Shown here piece after piece: positions 1 through 9,968 of a stretch of DNA of 32,887 nucleotides. The position numbers and the translations under genes are program-made. Position 1 is the first letter of the stretch. Each line of letters opens with the position of its first letter. Where the stretch lies: the NCBI GenBank assembly GCA_016212105.1, contig JACRHJ010000017.1, positions 1 to 32,887 on the forward strand, read 5' to 3'. The DNA is from Nitrospirota bacterium. GTDB taxonomy: Bacteria > Nitrospirota > JACRHJ01. The notes under the pieces are model-generated. The model worked only from the letters and a program-made list of their open reading frames with translations, ran no database searches and was not told the DNA's origin.

Positions 1-699
1 CACCACCGGCGGCGGGGGAGCGGCCGGGAGGGCGTTGGCTATCGCAGTTATCTGGGTTGCGTTGAGCGTGCTCAGGTAGCCCATGCCGCCGACGTTGCCG
101 GTAATGGCGCTGGTAATCTGGGCAGCCGTCCTGCCAGGCTTGTTCGTCGTCGCAAGCGCGTTGTGGCAGCCGGCGCAGTTGTTCGCGTACAGCGTCGGGC
201 CGTCGACCACTACCGGAGAAGGCGTGGCGGAGGTAAGCGCGGTGGCTATAAGCTGGACCTGCGCGGCCGTGAGCGAAGTCAGGCTCCCCATACCGCCTAT
301 GTTGCCGTTTATGGCGGCCTGCGTCTGGGCGGCGGTCCTGTTCTTCTTGGTGGAGCTGGCGAGAGCGCCGTGGCAACCAGAGCAGTATGACGTGTAAAGC
401 TCCGGTCCTGTAACTGGCGCGGGCGCGCCGGTCGACAGGGCTGTGGCTATTGCCTGGATGTCGGCAGCAGCGAGGTACGTGATGTATCCCATACCACCGG
501 CATCACCGTTGATCGCGGCCTGTATCTGCGCAGCGCTTCTGTTCTTCTTTGTGGAATTGGCGAGGGTGCCGTGGCAGGGTTCACATTCTCCTGCGTACAG
601 TGCGGCTCCATCTGGCGTGGCGGCGGTGTAGCCTGTAGTCGACGCAACCACGGCCGCGAGCCCCAGGACTGCTAACAGTGTCATTATGGTTTTCTTCAT
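1..699 (-). CDS. Exported tandem-domain c-type cytochrome (partial, 3' end outside window)
   Basis: Reads from ATG at 699 to the window edge with no stop, 233 residues visible. SD-like AGGAAG lies just upstream. The N-terminus (MKKTIMTLLAVLGLAAVVAS) is a Sec-type signal peptide. Three haem c motifs CxxCH follow at C39/C42/H43, C106/C109/H110 and C175/C178/H179. Each starts a 67-69 residue tandem unit with a conserved KKNR..AAQ..AAI segment and a GGMG loop. The GGMG Met (M70, M137, M206) lies exactly 31 residues after the first Cys each time, so it is a plausible sixth haem ligand. Each unit resembles a small class I cytochrome domain, and proline/alanine-rich linkers join them. The protein is probably a periplasmic electron carrier. 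More units may follow outside the window. Partner and redox role cannot be told from sequence. Confidence 0.9.
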   Translation of the reverse strand, partial: MKKTIMTLLAVLGLAAVVASTTGYTAATPDGAALYAGECEPCHGTLANSTKKNRSAAQIQAAINGDAGGMGYITYLAAADIQAIATALSTGAPAPVTGPELYTSYCSGCHGALASSTKKNRTAAQTQAAINGNIGGMGSLTSLTAAQVQLIATALTSATPSPVVVDGPTLYANNCAGCHNALATTNKPGRTAAQITSAITGNVGGMGYLSTLNATQITAIANALPAAPPPPVV

Positions 700-717
700 T
701 TCGCTTCCTTTCACTTG

Positions 718-733
718 GGGGCCTTCCGGCCCC
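718..733 (-). promoter_or_regulatory. Leader hairpin just upstream of the cytochrome ribosome-binding site
   Basis: Perfect 6-bp GC stem, GGGGCC and GGCCCC, closing a GGAA (GNRA-type) tetraloop on the minus strand. It ends about 10 nt before the SD of the cytochrome gene and has no T-run, so it is not a terminator. It could influence mRNA stability or ribosome access. Function is inferred. Confidence 0.45.
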
Positions 734-864
734 GTGACCTGGTTCGATTCATCTCCGTCAAGACGTCATGCCCGCCTAAATATCTCTTCCGGGGGCGGGC
801 TATATGAGTGTAGCGGTTACGTATACACCAGATGATTTTGTTATATTTGCGGCTGATGTGGATG

Positions 865-894
865 ACTATAACGCATCAGCGTTTCTCCTGTCAA
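865..894 (-). promoter_or_regulatory. Sigma70-type promoter, proximal, for the cytochrome gene
   Basis: On the minus strand, TTGACA (889-894) and TATAGT (865-870) are 18 bp apart. Transcription would start near 857 and give a leader of about 158 nt before the ATG at 699. The boxes match the sigma70 consensus at 6/6 and 5/6 positions. Confidence 0.65.
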
Positions 895-1220
895 TAGAAA
901 ATCCCAATACTATCAAAGCATTAAAGCCTTTTAACTTACGGGTTTACAACTGCGCGTCATATATTCAGCTTTAGTGTGCTTTATGCTCAGACTCACTCAA
1001 ACTATTACAATCGCTTATACCCGCCACACACCGGCTTTTAATAATTCACTTATATCTGATTCTATTGCATATATTAATGCCGATTAATAATTGTGCCGGC
1101 TATCCGTGATATTCCGCAATTATTCCACATTGACTGGAGACAGCCTGTTTTTATATTGGGAGGCTGGAACCGTATTACTGCTAGCACCTTTACTCGTTCA
1201 TGCACGCCTTATTGTACATG

Positions 1221-1249
1221 ACTATACAATACATAAATCTAAATGTCAA
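1221..1249 (-). promoter_or_regulatory. Sigma70-type promoter, distal, reading toward the cytochrome gene
   Basis: On the minus strand, TTGACA (1244-1249) and TATAGT (1221-1226) have the ideal 17-bp spacer. The start near 1213 would give a leader of about 510 nt. The stretch 734-1213 is AT-rich. I find no convincing ORF, tRNA or known riboswitch in it, only a 7-bp inverted repeat (GCCCGCC/GGCGGGC, about 770-800). An unannotated small RNA or small protein is possible. Confidence 0.6.
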
Positions 1250-1302
1250 TAACCGTTCTTACAGAATAACAGTTGTTAATATCTTTTAATACACCTATGA
1301 AA

Positions 1303-1338
1303 GAAAAAAAGCGGCGCACCCGCAATGGGTGCGCCGCT
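1303..1338 (-). terminator. Intrinsic terminator of the ATP synthase operon
   Basis: A perfect 12-bp GC-rich stem (1310-1321 pairing with 1327-1338) has a 5-nt loop and is followed on the minus strand by seven T residues (1303-1309). It lies about 125 nt beyond the atpC stop. No other gene ends toward it from this side. Confidence 0.9.
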
Positions 1339-1349
1339 GTATTCTTTTC

Positions 1350-1384
1350 TACTTCCTGGACCCCGTGTCAGGCACGGGGCGACA
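1350..1384. repeat. Dispersed palindrome with CCCCGTG..CACGGGG core
   Basis: The palindrome CCCCGTG-TCAGG-CACGGGG (1361-1379) is preceded by CTTCCTGGA. Near-identical copies lie at about 8078-8106 (inverted) and 12448-12476. It sits between the atpC stop and the operon terminator. Confidence 0.75.
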
Positions 1385-1461
1385 AGATTTATATTTCCCG
1401 CAGGACAACAACTTGCGCGGCGCTTCCCGGTGCAGACCGGAGCCCCGCCCTGCTGCCCGCC

Positions 1462-1863
1462 CTACTTCTTGCCGGCGACCTGTATCCTGATGATCGCCTT
1501 TTCGAGCGAGACCTGCTCCTTCTCGAACTCGAGTTCCTCCGGCATGCCGCGAAGCGCGGCCTCCGCCTTGGCCTTGGCCTCCTCGGCGCGCCTCAGGTCT
1601 ATCTCCTCGGCCGTCTCGGCCATGTCGGCCAGTATCTCGACATGGGTGCCGTCAACCTCCGCATATCCCCAGGTTATGGCGATATACCTGGTCTCGTTCC
1701 CGATGCGGTAGCTGAGTTCGCCTATCTTGAGCGCGGTCAGAAAAGGCGTGTGGCCGGGCAGTACGCCGAACTCGCCCTCGACACCGGGACAGACGACCTC
1801 GTCCACTTCCTCGCGGACGACCCGTTTCTCCGGGGTAACTATCTCAAGCATGAGCTTATCCAT
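1462..1863 (-). CDS. atpC: ATP synthase F1 epsilon subunit
   Basis: A 133-residue protein of normal length for the family. Epsilon sits in the central stalk of F1 with gamma, and its C-terminal helices can restrain ATP hydrolysis. The N-terminal beta-sandwich is recognisable (LEIVTPEKRV, then the VCPGVEGEFGVLPGHTPFLTAL segment at about residues 24-45). The C-terminal helical hairpin spans about 87-125 and is rich in Ala, Glu and Lys. It starts 3 bp after the atpD stop, is the last gene of the operon, and the intrinsic terminator lies downstream. No odd features seen. Confidence 0.97.
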   Translation of the reverse strand: MDKLMLEIVTPEKRVVREEVDEVVCPGVEGEFGVLPGHTPFLTALKIGELSYRIGNETRYIAITWGYAEVDGTHVEILADMAETAEEIDLRRAEEAKAKAEAALRGMPEELEFEKEQVSLEKAIIRIQVAGKK

Positions 1864-1866
1864 AAG

Positions 1867-3288
<1,422 letters not shown>

Positions 3289-3328
3289 TTAGGATGTCCC
3301 CCTTCAAGGATTAATCAAACTCTAAACC

Positions 3329-3358
3329 GCTACTTTCTTTTGGGAAAAAGAAAGTAGC
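3329..3358. repeat. Hairpin in the atpG-atpD gap
   Basis: Perfect 12-bp stem GCTACTTTCTTT / AAAGAAAGTAGC around a 6-nt loop. No T-run follows on the minus strand, so it is unlikely to terminate transcription. The pattern resembles dispersed intergenic palindromes. In the operon mRNA it would fold between the gamma and beta cistrons. Confidence 0.7.
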
Positions 3359-3469
3359 ACAAAGAAAACCATTAGTTATATATTCATCGGCGAGACAGGC
3401 CCGCTCAGTTTCGTTTGTCTGCTCCAGGGGTCAAGATTGCCAGCCCCTCGTCCCTGGCCCCTTTACCCT

Positions 3470-4339
3470 TTATTTGAGGGCTTCGGCGCCGCCGATGATC
3501 TCCATCAGCTCCTTCGTGATCGCCGCCTGGCGCGCCTTGTTGTACTTGAGCGTCAGCTTGGAAATCATCTCCTTGGCGTTCGTGCTCGCGGAGTCCATCG
3601 CGGACATCCTCGCGCCAAGCTCGGAGGCCTCGGACTCGAGAAGCGCGCGGAAGAGCTGGAACTCGGCGTACTTGGGGAGAAGCGTCTCCAGGACCGTCTC
3701 CGCGTTCGGCTCGTACATGTAGTCGCCTGACGCGTCTGACGCGTCGGACGAGGTCTCCGGCGGCTCGATCGGCAGGAGCTTCGCCGTTATGACCGTCTGG
3801 GTCATCGCCGACTTGAACTCGTTGTATATAAGGTAGACCTCGTCCACCTCGGCGTTCACGTAGTTCTCCATTACCTCCTGCGCTATCATCGCGGCGTGGG
3901 AGTAGGAGAGGTGGCCGGATATGCCGGTCCAGTCCTTGCGCATCTCGTACTCGCGGCGCTTGAGGAAGTCCCTGCCCTTCCTGCCTATCACATTAAGCGT
4001 GATGTCGCAGTTCTCGGCCTTCTTCTCGGCATAAAGCGCGACCGTCCTCTTCAGGATGTTCGTGTTGAACGAGCTGCAGAGGCCGCGGTCCGAGGTGAGT
4101 ATGACGAACTCTACCCTGCGGCTGCCGCGCACCGCGAGGAGCGGGTGGTTCTCCCGCGACGTCCTCGCGGCCAGTGAGCCGATAACCGACACAAGCTTGT
4201 TCGCGTAGGGGCGGGCCGCCATCATCGCGGCCTGCGCCTTCTTGAGCTTGGATGCCGAGACCGCCTTCATGGCCTTGGTTATCTGCTGCGTATTCTTTAC
4301 GCTGCGTATTCTTCTCTGAATGTCCCTTAGACTGGCCAT
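3470..4339 (-). CDS. atpG: ATP synthase F1 gamma subunit
   Basis: A 289-residue rotor-shaft subunit. The signature N-terminal helix begins MASLRDIQRRIRSVKNTQQI and continues TKAMKAVSASKLKKAQ. The C-terminal helix carries the conserved ARMSAMDSASTNAKEMI stretch and ends near TLKYNKARQAAITKELMEI. The middle is a Rossmann-like domain (FVILTSDRGLCSSFN, about residues 78-92). It starts 9 bp after atpA. An acidic insert (SDASDASGDY, about 198-207) is slightly unusual but lies in the variable region. Confidence 0.97.
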   Translation of the reverse strand: MASLRDIQRRIRSVKNTQQITKAMKAVSASKLKKAQAAMMAARPYANKLVSVIGSLAARTSRENHPLLAVRGSRRVEFVILTSDRGLCSSFNTNILKRTVALYAEKKAENCDITLNVIGRKGRDFLKRREYEMRKDWTGISGHLSYSHAAMIAQEVMENYVNAEVDEVYLIYNEFKSAMTQTVITAKLLPIEPPETSSDASDASGDYMYEPNAETVLETLLPKYAEFQLFRALLESEASELGARMSAMDSASTNAKEMISKLTLKYNKARQAAITKELMEIIGGAEALK

Positions 4340-4348
4340 TTTATCCCC

Positions 4349-5893
<1,545 letters not shown>

Positions 5894-5966
5894 CTATTAA
5901 CCTGAGATTTCTATGATGGACCGCTATCGCGTTTTTTACCTTGTCTGCCGCCACTACATGAAAGTC

Positions 5967-5997
5967 CCTGGATTCCCGCTTTCGCGGGAATGACGGG
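5967..5997. repeat. Family A short palindrome in the atpH-atpA gap
   Basis: The sequence CTGGATTCCCGC-TTTC-GCGGGAATGAC has arms TTCCCGC (5973-5979) and GCGGGAA (5984-5990). The same element occurs at about 8034-8065, 12490-12527, 25636-25665 and 31919-31945, plus longer variants elsewhere. Here it lies inside the operon transcript. Confidence 0.85.
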
Positions 5998-6015
5998 GAG
6001 GGGGCGCCGCCTTCT

Positions 6016-6555
6016 TTACTTTAGGAGTGCGGCCTTCATGAGCTGCATCTGGTTCTTTATGCTGCCGTCGTAAAGCGTGCTGCCTATCATCGTGCGGACA
6101 CCGCCTATCAGCGACGGGTCCACGTCGACCTTCAGCTCGACGTCCTTGCCGACCAGCGCCTTGACGGAGGCCTTCAGGCGGTCGAGGTCGGCCGCTGACA
6201 GCGGTTCCGCCGTCGTGACCGAGGCCTTTACCTTGCCCTGGGCGAGGTCGAGGAGTTCGGAGTATGAGTGCGCCACCTCGGCGACGTACCTGAACCGGCC
6301 CTTGTCGAGGAGCAGGTCGAGGAACTTCACGGAGAGGTCGGAGAGCTTCATCTCGGCCATCAGGCCTTTCAGGACCTTCGCCCTGTCGTCGTTCGAGAAT
6401 GACGGGTTCATGAACACGCTCTGGAGGCCCTTGCTCGCCTTGAACGTGGCCGCGACCGCGTCCAGGTCCTTCTTCACGGCTTCGGTGCTGTTCGCCTGGG
6501 TGGCGAGTGCGAGGAGCGCCTTGCCGTACCTCTTGGCTATGATGTCCTTAAGCAT
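6016..6555 (-). CDS. atpH: ATP synthase F1 delta subunit
   Basis: A 179-residue delta/OSCP-type stator subunit joining F1 to the b/b' peripheral stalk. The N-terminal six-helix domain begins MLKDIIAKRYGKALLALA. The family's C-terminal signature DPSLIGGVRTMIGSTLYDGS occurs at about 146-165. It overlaps the end of atpF by 8 bp, indicating translational coupling. Conserved features are complete and its length is normal. Confidence 0.95.
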   Translation of the reverse strand: MLKDIIAKRYGKALLALATQANSTEAVKKDLDAVAATFKASKGLQSVFMNPSFSNDDRAKVLKGLMAEMKLSDLSVKFLDLLLDKGRFRYVAEVAHSYSELLDLAQGKVKASVTTAEPLSAADLDRLKASVKALVGKDVELKVDVDPSLIGGVRTMIGSTLYDGSIKNQMQLMKAALLK

Positions 6556-7159
6556 TCGTCCGCCCCCCGACCTTCGCCATGTACTCGTCGAGTATCCTGA
6601 CCTGGTCTTCCTTCTTTATGTTCTCCCTGACCATCTTCTGGGCCAGTTCTATCGCCATGAGCGCGGCCTCGCGCCTAAGCTCCGCCTTCGCCTTGTTAAG
6701 CTCCGCGCCGATGTTCTCCTTCGCGGAGGAGACTATGTCCGTCCCGGCCCTGCCGGCCTCGGCGATGAGGATCTCCTTCTCCTTGCGGCCGTTCTCCATC
6801 GCCACGTCCATCAGCGACTGGAGTTCCCTGTCCTTGTCCTTGAGCCTTGCCTCGACGTCGGCGAGGCGCTTGAGCGACTCCTCGCGGGCGGCCCTGGCCT
6901 CGTTCAGCGAGGTCTCTATGTCCTCCGCGCGCTTTGCGAGGAAGCTCTTGAAGGGCTTTGCGACGAAGTATATCAGCGCGCCGAAGACGATGCCGAAGTT
7001 GACGACGCGCCAGACCCACTCCATCGTGGTCGCGCCCTCGGCGTGACCGCCGCCGTGTTCCTGGGCGAACGAGACCGCCGCCGACACAGCGACCATGCCA
7101 AGCGCGGAAAGCGCGGTTACCGCATGCTTCTTGTAGTCCTTTTTCATCGCCGTCCCCAT
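6548..7159 (-). CDS. atpF: ATP synthase F0 b subunit with secretory-like N-terminus
   Basis: A 203-residue peripheral-stalk subunit. Before the usual membrane anchor (WRVVNFGIVFGALIYFVAKP, about residues 49-68) it has a hydrophobic, signal-peptide-like segment (about 13-33, AVSAAVSFAQ) and a short His/Gly-rich stretch (EHGGGHAEG). Such extended AtpF proteins are known in Deltaproteobacteria. A long charged coiled coil follows (about 75-195). It starts 2 bp after atpF' and overlaps atpH by 8 bp. Whether the N-terminus is cleaved cannot be seen from sequence. Confidence 0.94.
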   Translation of the reverse strand: MGTAMKKDYKKHAVTALSALGMVAVSAAVSFAQEHGGGHAEGATTMEWVWRVVNFGIVFGALIYFVAKPFKSFLAKRAEDIETSLNEARAAREESLKRLADVEARLKDKDRELQSLMDVAMENGRKEKEILIAEAGRAGTDIVSSAKENIGAELNKAKAELRREAALMAIELAQKMVRENIKKEDQVRILDEYMAKVGGRTNA

Positions 7160-7161
7160 GT

Positions 7162-7587
7162 TTATATTGTCCTGCCCAAAAGCTTCGCGGCAATATCCTT
7201 AGGCAGCCTCTCCATCTCGGCCTGGAGGATGTCCCTGGCCTTCGACGCCTCTGACGCAATCTCCGCGCGGGCCGCGTCTACCTCTTTCTGGGCCTCCGCC
7301 TTGGCGGCGTTTACCCTCTCCCGCTGGACCGCAGCGCCTTCCTGCTGGAGCGCGGTGTAGGCCTGGTTGGCCTTCAGCCTCGCGTCCGCGAGTTCGTGGT
7401 CGAAGTCCGCAAGCGCGGCCTCAGCCCTCTCGGCGTTCGCCTTCGCGTCGTCGTGCGACGATTTTATCTTCTCTTCCCTCTCGGCTAGGTGCTTCATGAC
7501 GGGCTTGAGGAGCAGGAAGTTCAGGACTATGATGAGGAAGATGAAGTTTCCGAGCTGCACGAAAAGCGTGTAATTGATATCGACCAT
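7162..7587 (-). CDS. atpF': ATP synthase F0 b' subunit
   Basis: A 141-residue protein with an N-terminal membrane helix (FVQLGNFIFLIIVLNFLLLKP, about residues 9-29) and a long, Ala/Glu/Lys-rich coiled coil. This is the b-type architecture, and its position directly before a second b gene marks it as b' (AtpX). The b and b' chains form a heterodimeric peripheral stalk. It is the first gene of the operon: a promoter lies about 75 bp upstream, and GGGGG precedes the ATG. No atpI, atpB or atpE precedes it, so the a and c subunits are encoded elsewhere. Confidence 0.93.
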   Translation of the reverse strand: MVDINYTLFVQLGNFIFLIIVLNFLLLKPVMKHLAEREEKIKSSHDDAKANAERAEAALADFDHELADARLKANQAYTALQQEGAAVQRERVNAAKAEAQKEVDAARAEIASEASKARDILQAEMERLPKDIAAKLLGRTI

Positions 7588-7659
7588 TACCCATACCCCC
7601 GGGGTTTAATTGCCTGTTTTTCTTAGGGTCTTGACTTGGAATGCGGGTAAAACCCCGGC

Positions 7660-7688
7660 AATCTAACATGTTGTTATAATGTTGTCAA
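7660..7688 (-). promoter_or_regulatory. Promoter of the ATP synthase operon
   Basis: On the minus strand, TTGACA (7683-7688) and TAGATT (7660-7665) are 17 bp apart. The predicted start near 7653 gives a leader of about 65 nt. The -35 is perfect and the -10 matches 4/6. Confidence 0.55.
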
Positions 7689-7870
7689 GCCTTTTTCGGC
7701 ATTAAACTTTTTTATAAGCCCTTATACGATGCTTATTTACGGCTGTTTTTGCTATTTTTGAGACAAGGCCGCGCGGATATCCGGCGGCAGGGCTTTCTGC
7801 TGTCCAGCCGGCCCAGGTCGTCCGCCTTGCCCGGATGAAGGCAAATATTGGCGTAAACCCGTAAGTTTTC

Positions 7871-7899
7871 TTGACATAACATGCCTGTTGATATATAAG
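7871..7899 (+). promoter_or_regulatory. Divergent promoter, probably for the MgtE_N/CBS gene
   Basis: TTGACA (7871-7876), a 17-bp spacer and TATAAG (7894-7899). Transcription from about 7906 would cross 385 nt of repeats before the TTG start at 8291. It is the only near-consensus promoter I see upstream of that gene. Confidence 0.5.
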
Positions 7900-7936
7900 G
7901 TTAGGGATTGCGCGGGCGGAGCCGAACAATAGTGAT

Positions 7937-8269
7937 TTCTGTCATTGCGAGGAGCCGAAGGCGACGCGGCAATCTCAGCCTTTTATTAATCCGGCGACTA
8001 AATATGCACATAGCTTCGACCAAAACAAAGTCACTGGATTCCCGCTTTCGCGGGAATGACGGGTAGTTGCGTGTCTCCCCGTGCTTGACACGGGGCCCAG
8101 GAAGTTCACATATTTATCCACCGTGTTAATAAGAACTGAGATTGCCACGCTTCGCTCGCAATGACAAGCCAGGGCCGACACGCGGGTCGGTATCTACATA
8201 AGAACCAACAACCCGGATTCCCGCCGGAGTTTACCCCGGTATGCCTTGAGCCGGGGCGGGAATGACGGG
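7937..8269. repeat. Composite of nested dispersed repeats (families A, B, C and the CCCCGTG palindrome)
   Basis: This fills the gene-free stretch 7588-8290 together with the two divergent promoters. Outer arms of family B (GTCATTGCGAGGAGC.. at about 7937-7976; ..GCTCGCAATGAC at about 8134-8163) enclose a family A palindrome (8034-8065) and the CCCCGTG palindrome (8078-8106). A degenerate family C arm (8172-8199) and a long family A copy (8211-8269, with TTTACCCCGGTATGC inside) follow. The long A copy ends just before the SD of the next gene, so the open frame entering it from upstream is not coding. Confidence 0.8.
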
Positions 8270-8290
8270 CGGGGGCAAGGGGGTTGTCTT

Positions 8291-9562
8291 TTGCAGTTCA
8301 TAGGCGACATATACGTCAGCGACATACTCCACAGGCAGGTGCTCGACCCGGCGGGCGAGGAGGTCGGCCGTCTGGACGACTTCACTGTCGAGCTTGGGGA
8401 GCTGTTCCCGCGCGTGTCCGGCCTTATCGTTACCCGCGACAAGGCGCGCTACGTCATACCCTGGGAGAAGGTCGCCATCTTCAACAAGAAGGTGGTCTCG
8501 ACCTCGCTCACCGTATCGCAGGTCAGGCCCGCCGTGGTCGGCGAGTCCGAGATGCTCGCCTGCAAGAACCTGCTCGACAGGCAGATAGTGGACATAAACG
8601 GCGCGAAGGTCGTCCGGGTGAACGACCTGAAGATGGGCGAGGTCAAGGGCAACCTCTGCCTCATCGCGGCGGACGTCGGCGTCTCCGGGCTGTTCCGCAG
8701 GCTCGGCATAAAGAAGCGCTGGGACAAGCTCGCGCGGGTCCTCGGCTTCAAGCAGACCACGACGCTGATAAGCTGGAACTTCCTCCAGCCGCTGGAGCCC
8801 AAGCTCTCGAAGCTGACGCTCACGGTTACGCGCAAGAACATAGACGACCTGCACCCCTCGGACATCGCCCAGATACTCTCGGACGTCTCGCAGAAGGAAC
8901 GCTCCGCGCTGATGGACACGCTCGACGTCGAGACGATGGCCGAGACGATGCACGAGCTGGAACCGTCCGTACAGGCGGACATCATAGCCCGCATGGACAC
9001 GGAGCATGCGGCCGACATCCTCGAGGAGATGCCGCCGGACGAGGCGGCGGACATCATCGGCGACCTCTCGGCCGAGAGGGCCAAGGAGATACTTGAGAAG
9101 ATGGAGGCCGACGAGGCCGGGGACGTCCAGGAGCTTCTCGAACACGAGGAGGACACGGCCGGCGGCATGATGACGACAGAGTACATATCCTTCACGCCGG
9201 AGATGACGGTCGAGGAGGCGCTGGCCGAGTACCGGCTCGCTGCCCCGGACGTCGAGACGGTCTCGGCCTACACGATGTACGTCACGGACTCGGACGAGAG
9301 GCTTTTGGGCGAGGTACACCTCAAGGACCTGGTCCTGGCGCTGCCCAAGAAGACGCTGGTCGAGATAATGGACAAGGAGTTCAAGTACGCGGCCCCGGGC
9401 GAGGACGAGCGCGAGGTCGCGGAGATCATATCCAAGTACAACCTGCTCGCCCTGCCGGTGCTGTCGGAGGACGACAGGATACTCGGCATCGTGACGGTGG
9501 ACGACGTGGTCGATTTGATCCTGCCGCCCCAGTCGAGGCGGAGGAAGCACAGGATAGGGTAA
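8291..9562 (+). CDS. Soluble MgtE N-domain plus CBS-pair protein (probable transporter partner)
   Basis: A 423-residue protein from TTG at 8291, chosen because AAGGGGG sits 7-8 nt upstream and the frame before it lies in a dispersed repeat. Two PRC-barrel-like segments (about residues 6-80 and 90-165) precede an MgtE N-terminal superhelical domain (HPSDIAQIL at 188, repeated acidic helices, DEAADIIGDL and GGMMTTEY). A CBS pair follows, ending VTVDDVVDLILPPQ. No membrane segment is present, so unlike MgtE it cannot itself be a channel. In MgtE these two domains sense Mg2+. The next gene is an Nramp-fold transporter. I infer a cytosolic sensor or gate for it. The PRC calls are the least certain. 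Confidence 0.85.
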   Translation: MQFIGDIYVSDILHRQVLDPAGEEVGRLDDFTVELGELFPRVSGLIVTRDKARYVIPWEKVAIFNKKVVSTSLTVSQVRPAVVGESEMLACKNLLDRQIVDINGAKVVRVNDLKMGEVKGNLCLIAADVGVSGLFRRLGIKKRWDKLARVLGFKQTTTLISWNFLQPLEPKLSKLTLTVTRKNIDDLHPSDIAQILSDVSQKERSALMDTLDVETMAETMHELEPSVQADIIARMDTEHAADILEEMPPDEAADIIGDLSAERAKEILEKMEADEAGDVQELLEHEEDTAGGMMTTEYISFTPEMTVEEALAEYRLAAPDVETVSAYTMYVTDSDERLLGEVHLKDLVLALPKKTLVEIMDKEFKYAAPGEDEREVAEIISKYNLLALPVLSEDDRILGIVTVDDVVDLILPPQSRRRKHRIG

Positions 9563-9565
9563 GGA

Positions 9566-9836
9566 GCCCCCTCACCCCCAACCCCCTCTCCCGCGAGGAG
9601 AGGGGGATTTAGGTAGGGGCCGTACCAAGCGAAGCGCGTGTCGGCCCTGCTTTGGCCTGTCATTGCGAGGAGCACAGCGACGCGGCAATCTCCGCCTTTA
9701 AGAACTGAGATTGCCACGCTTCGCTCGCAATGACAAAAAGGGCCGACACACGGGTCGGCCCCTACATAAAACCAAAGTCGCTGGATTCCCGCTGGAGTTT
9801 ACCCCGGTATGCCTAAAGCCGGGGCGGGAATGACGC
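9566..9836. repeat. Composite repeat: D, then nested C-B-B-C, then long A
   Basis: In the 406-bp gap 9563-9968: a family D element (CCCTCACCCCCAACCCCCTC..AGAGGGGG, 9566-9611); outer family C arms (9613-9647 and 9740-9765, ending CGGCCCCTAC) around inner family B arms (9659-9692 and 9706-9734); then a long family A copy (9781-9834). The two nested pairs are inverted repeats about one shared centre. Confidence 0.8.
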
Positions 9837-9859
9837 ACAGCGCCACGCTTTTACTTGTT

Positions 9860-9900
9860 AGAAGTTCTTTGGCCGCTTTCTTTCAAGAAAGCGGGACTTT
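9860..9900 (+). repeat. Family F leader hairpin upstream of the Nramp-like gene
   Basis: AGAAGTTCTTTGGCCGC.. followed by GAAAGCGGGACTTT. The stem is 9873-9894 (CCGCTTTCTT / AAGAAAGCGG). Matching elements precede addA (21674-21714) and leuC (27073-27113) on the same strand. Confidence 0.75.
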
Positions 9901-9968
9901 GCTTTTGACTTTATCTGAAGGTACGAAATTGGACGACGGCCCTAGTAGCGTATCTCTGACTGGAAATT

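Noticed and set aside
734..1213. Cyclic-di-GMP (GEMM) riboswitch in the cytochrome leader
   Set aside because: Such riboswitches are common before cytochrome genes in related bacteria, but I find none of the conserved core sequence here.
3329..3358. Intrinsic terminator between atpG and atpD
   Set aside because: The stem is perfect but AT-rich in part and has no following T-run on the minus strand. Termination there would silence beta and epsilon.
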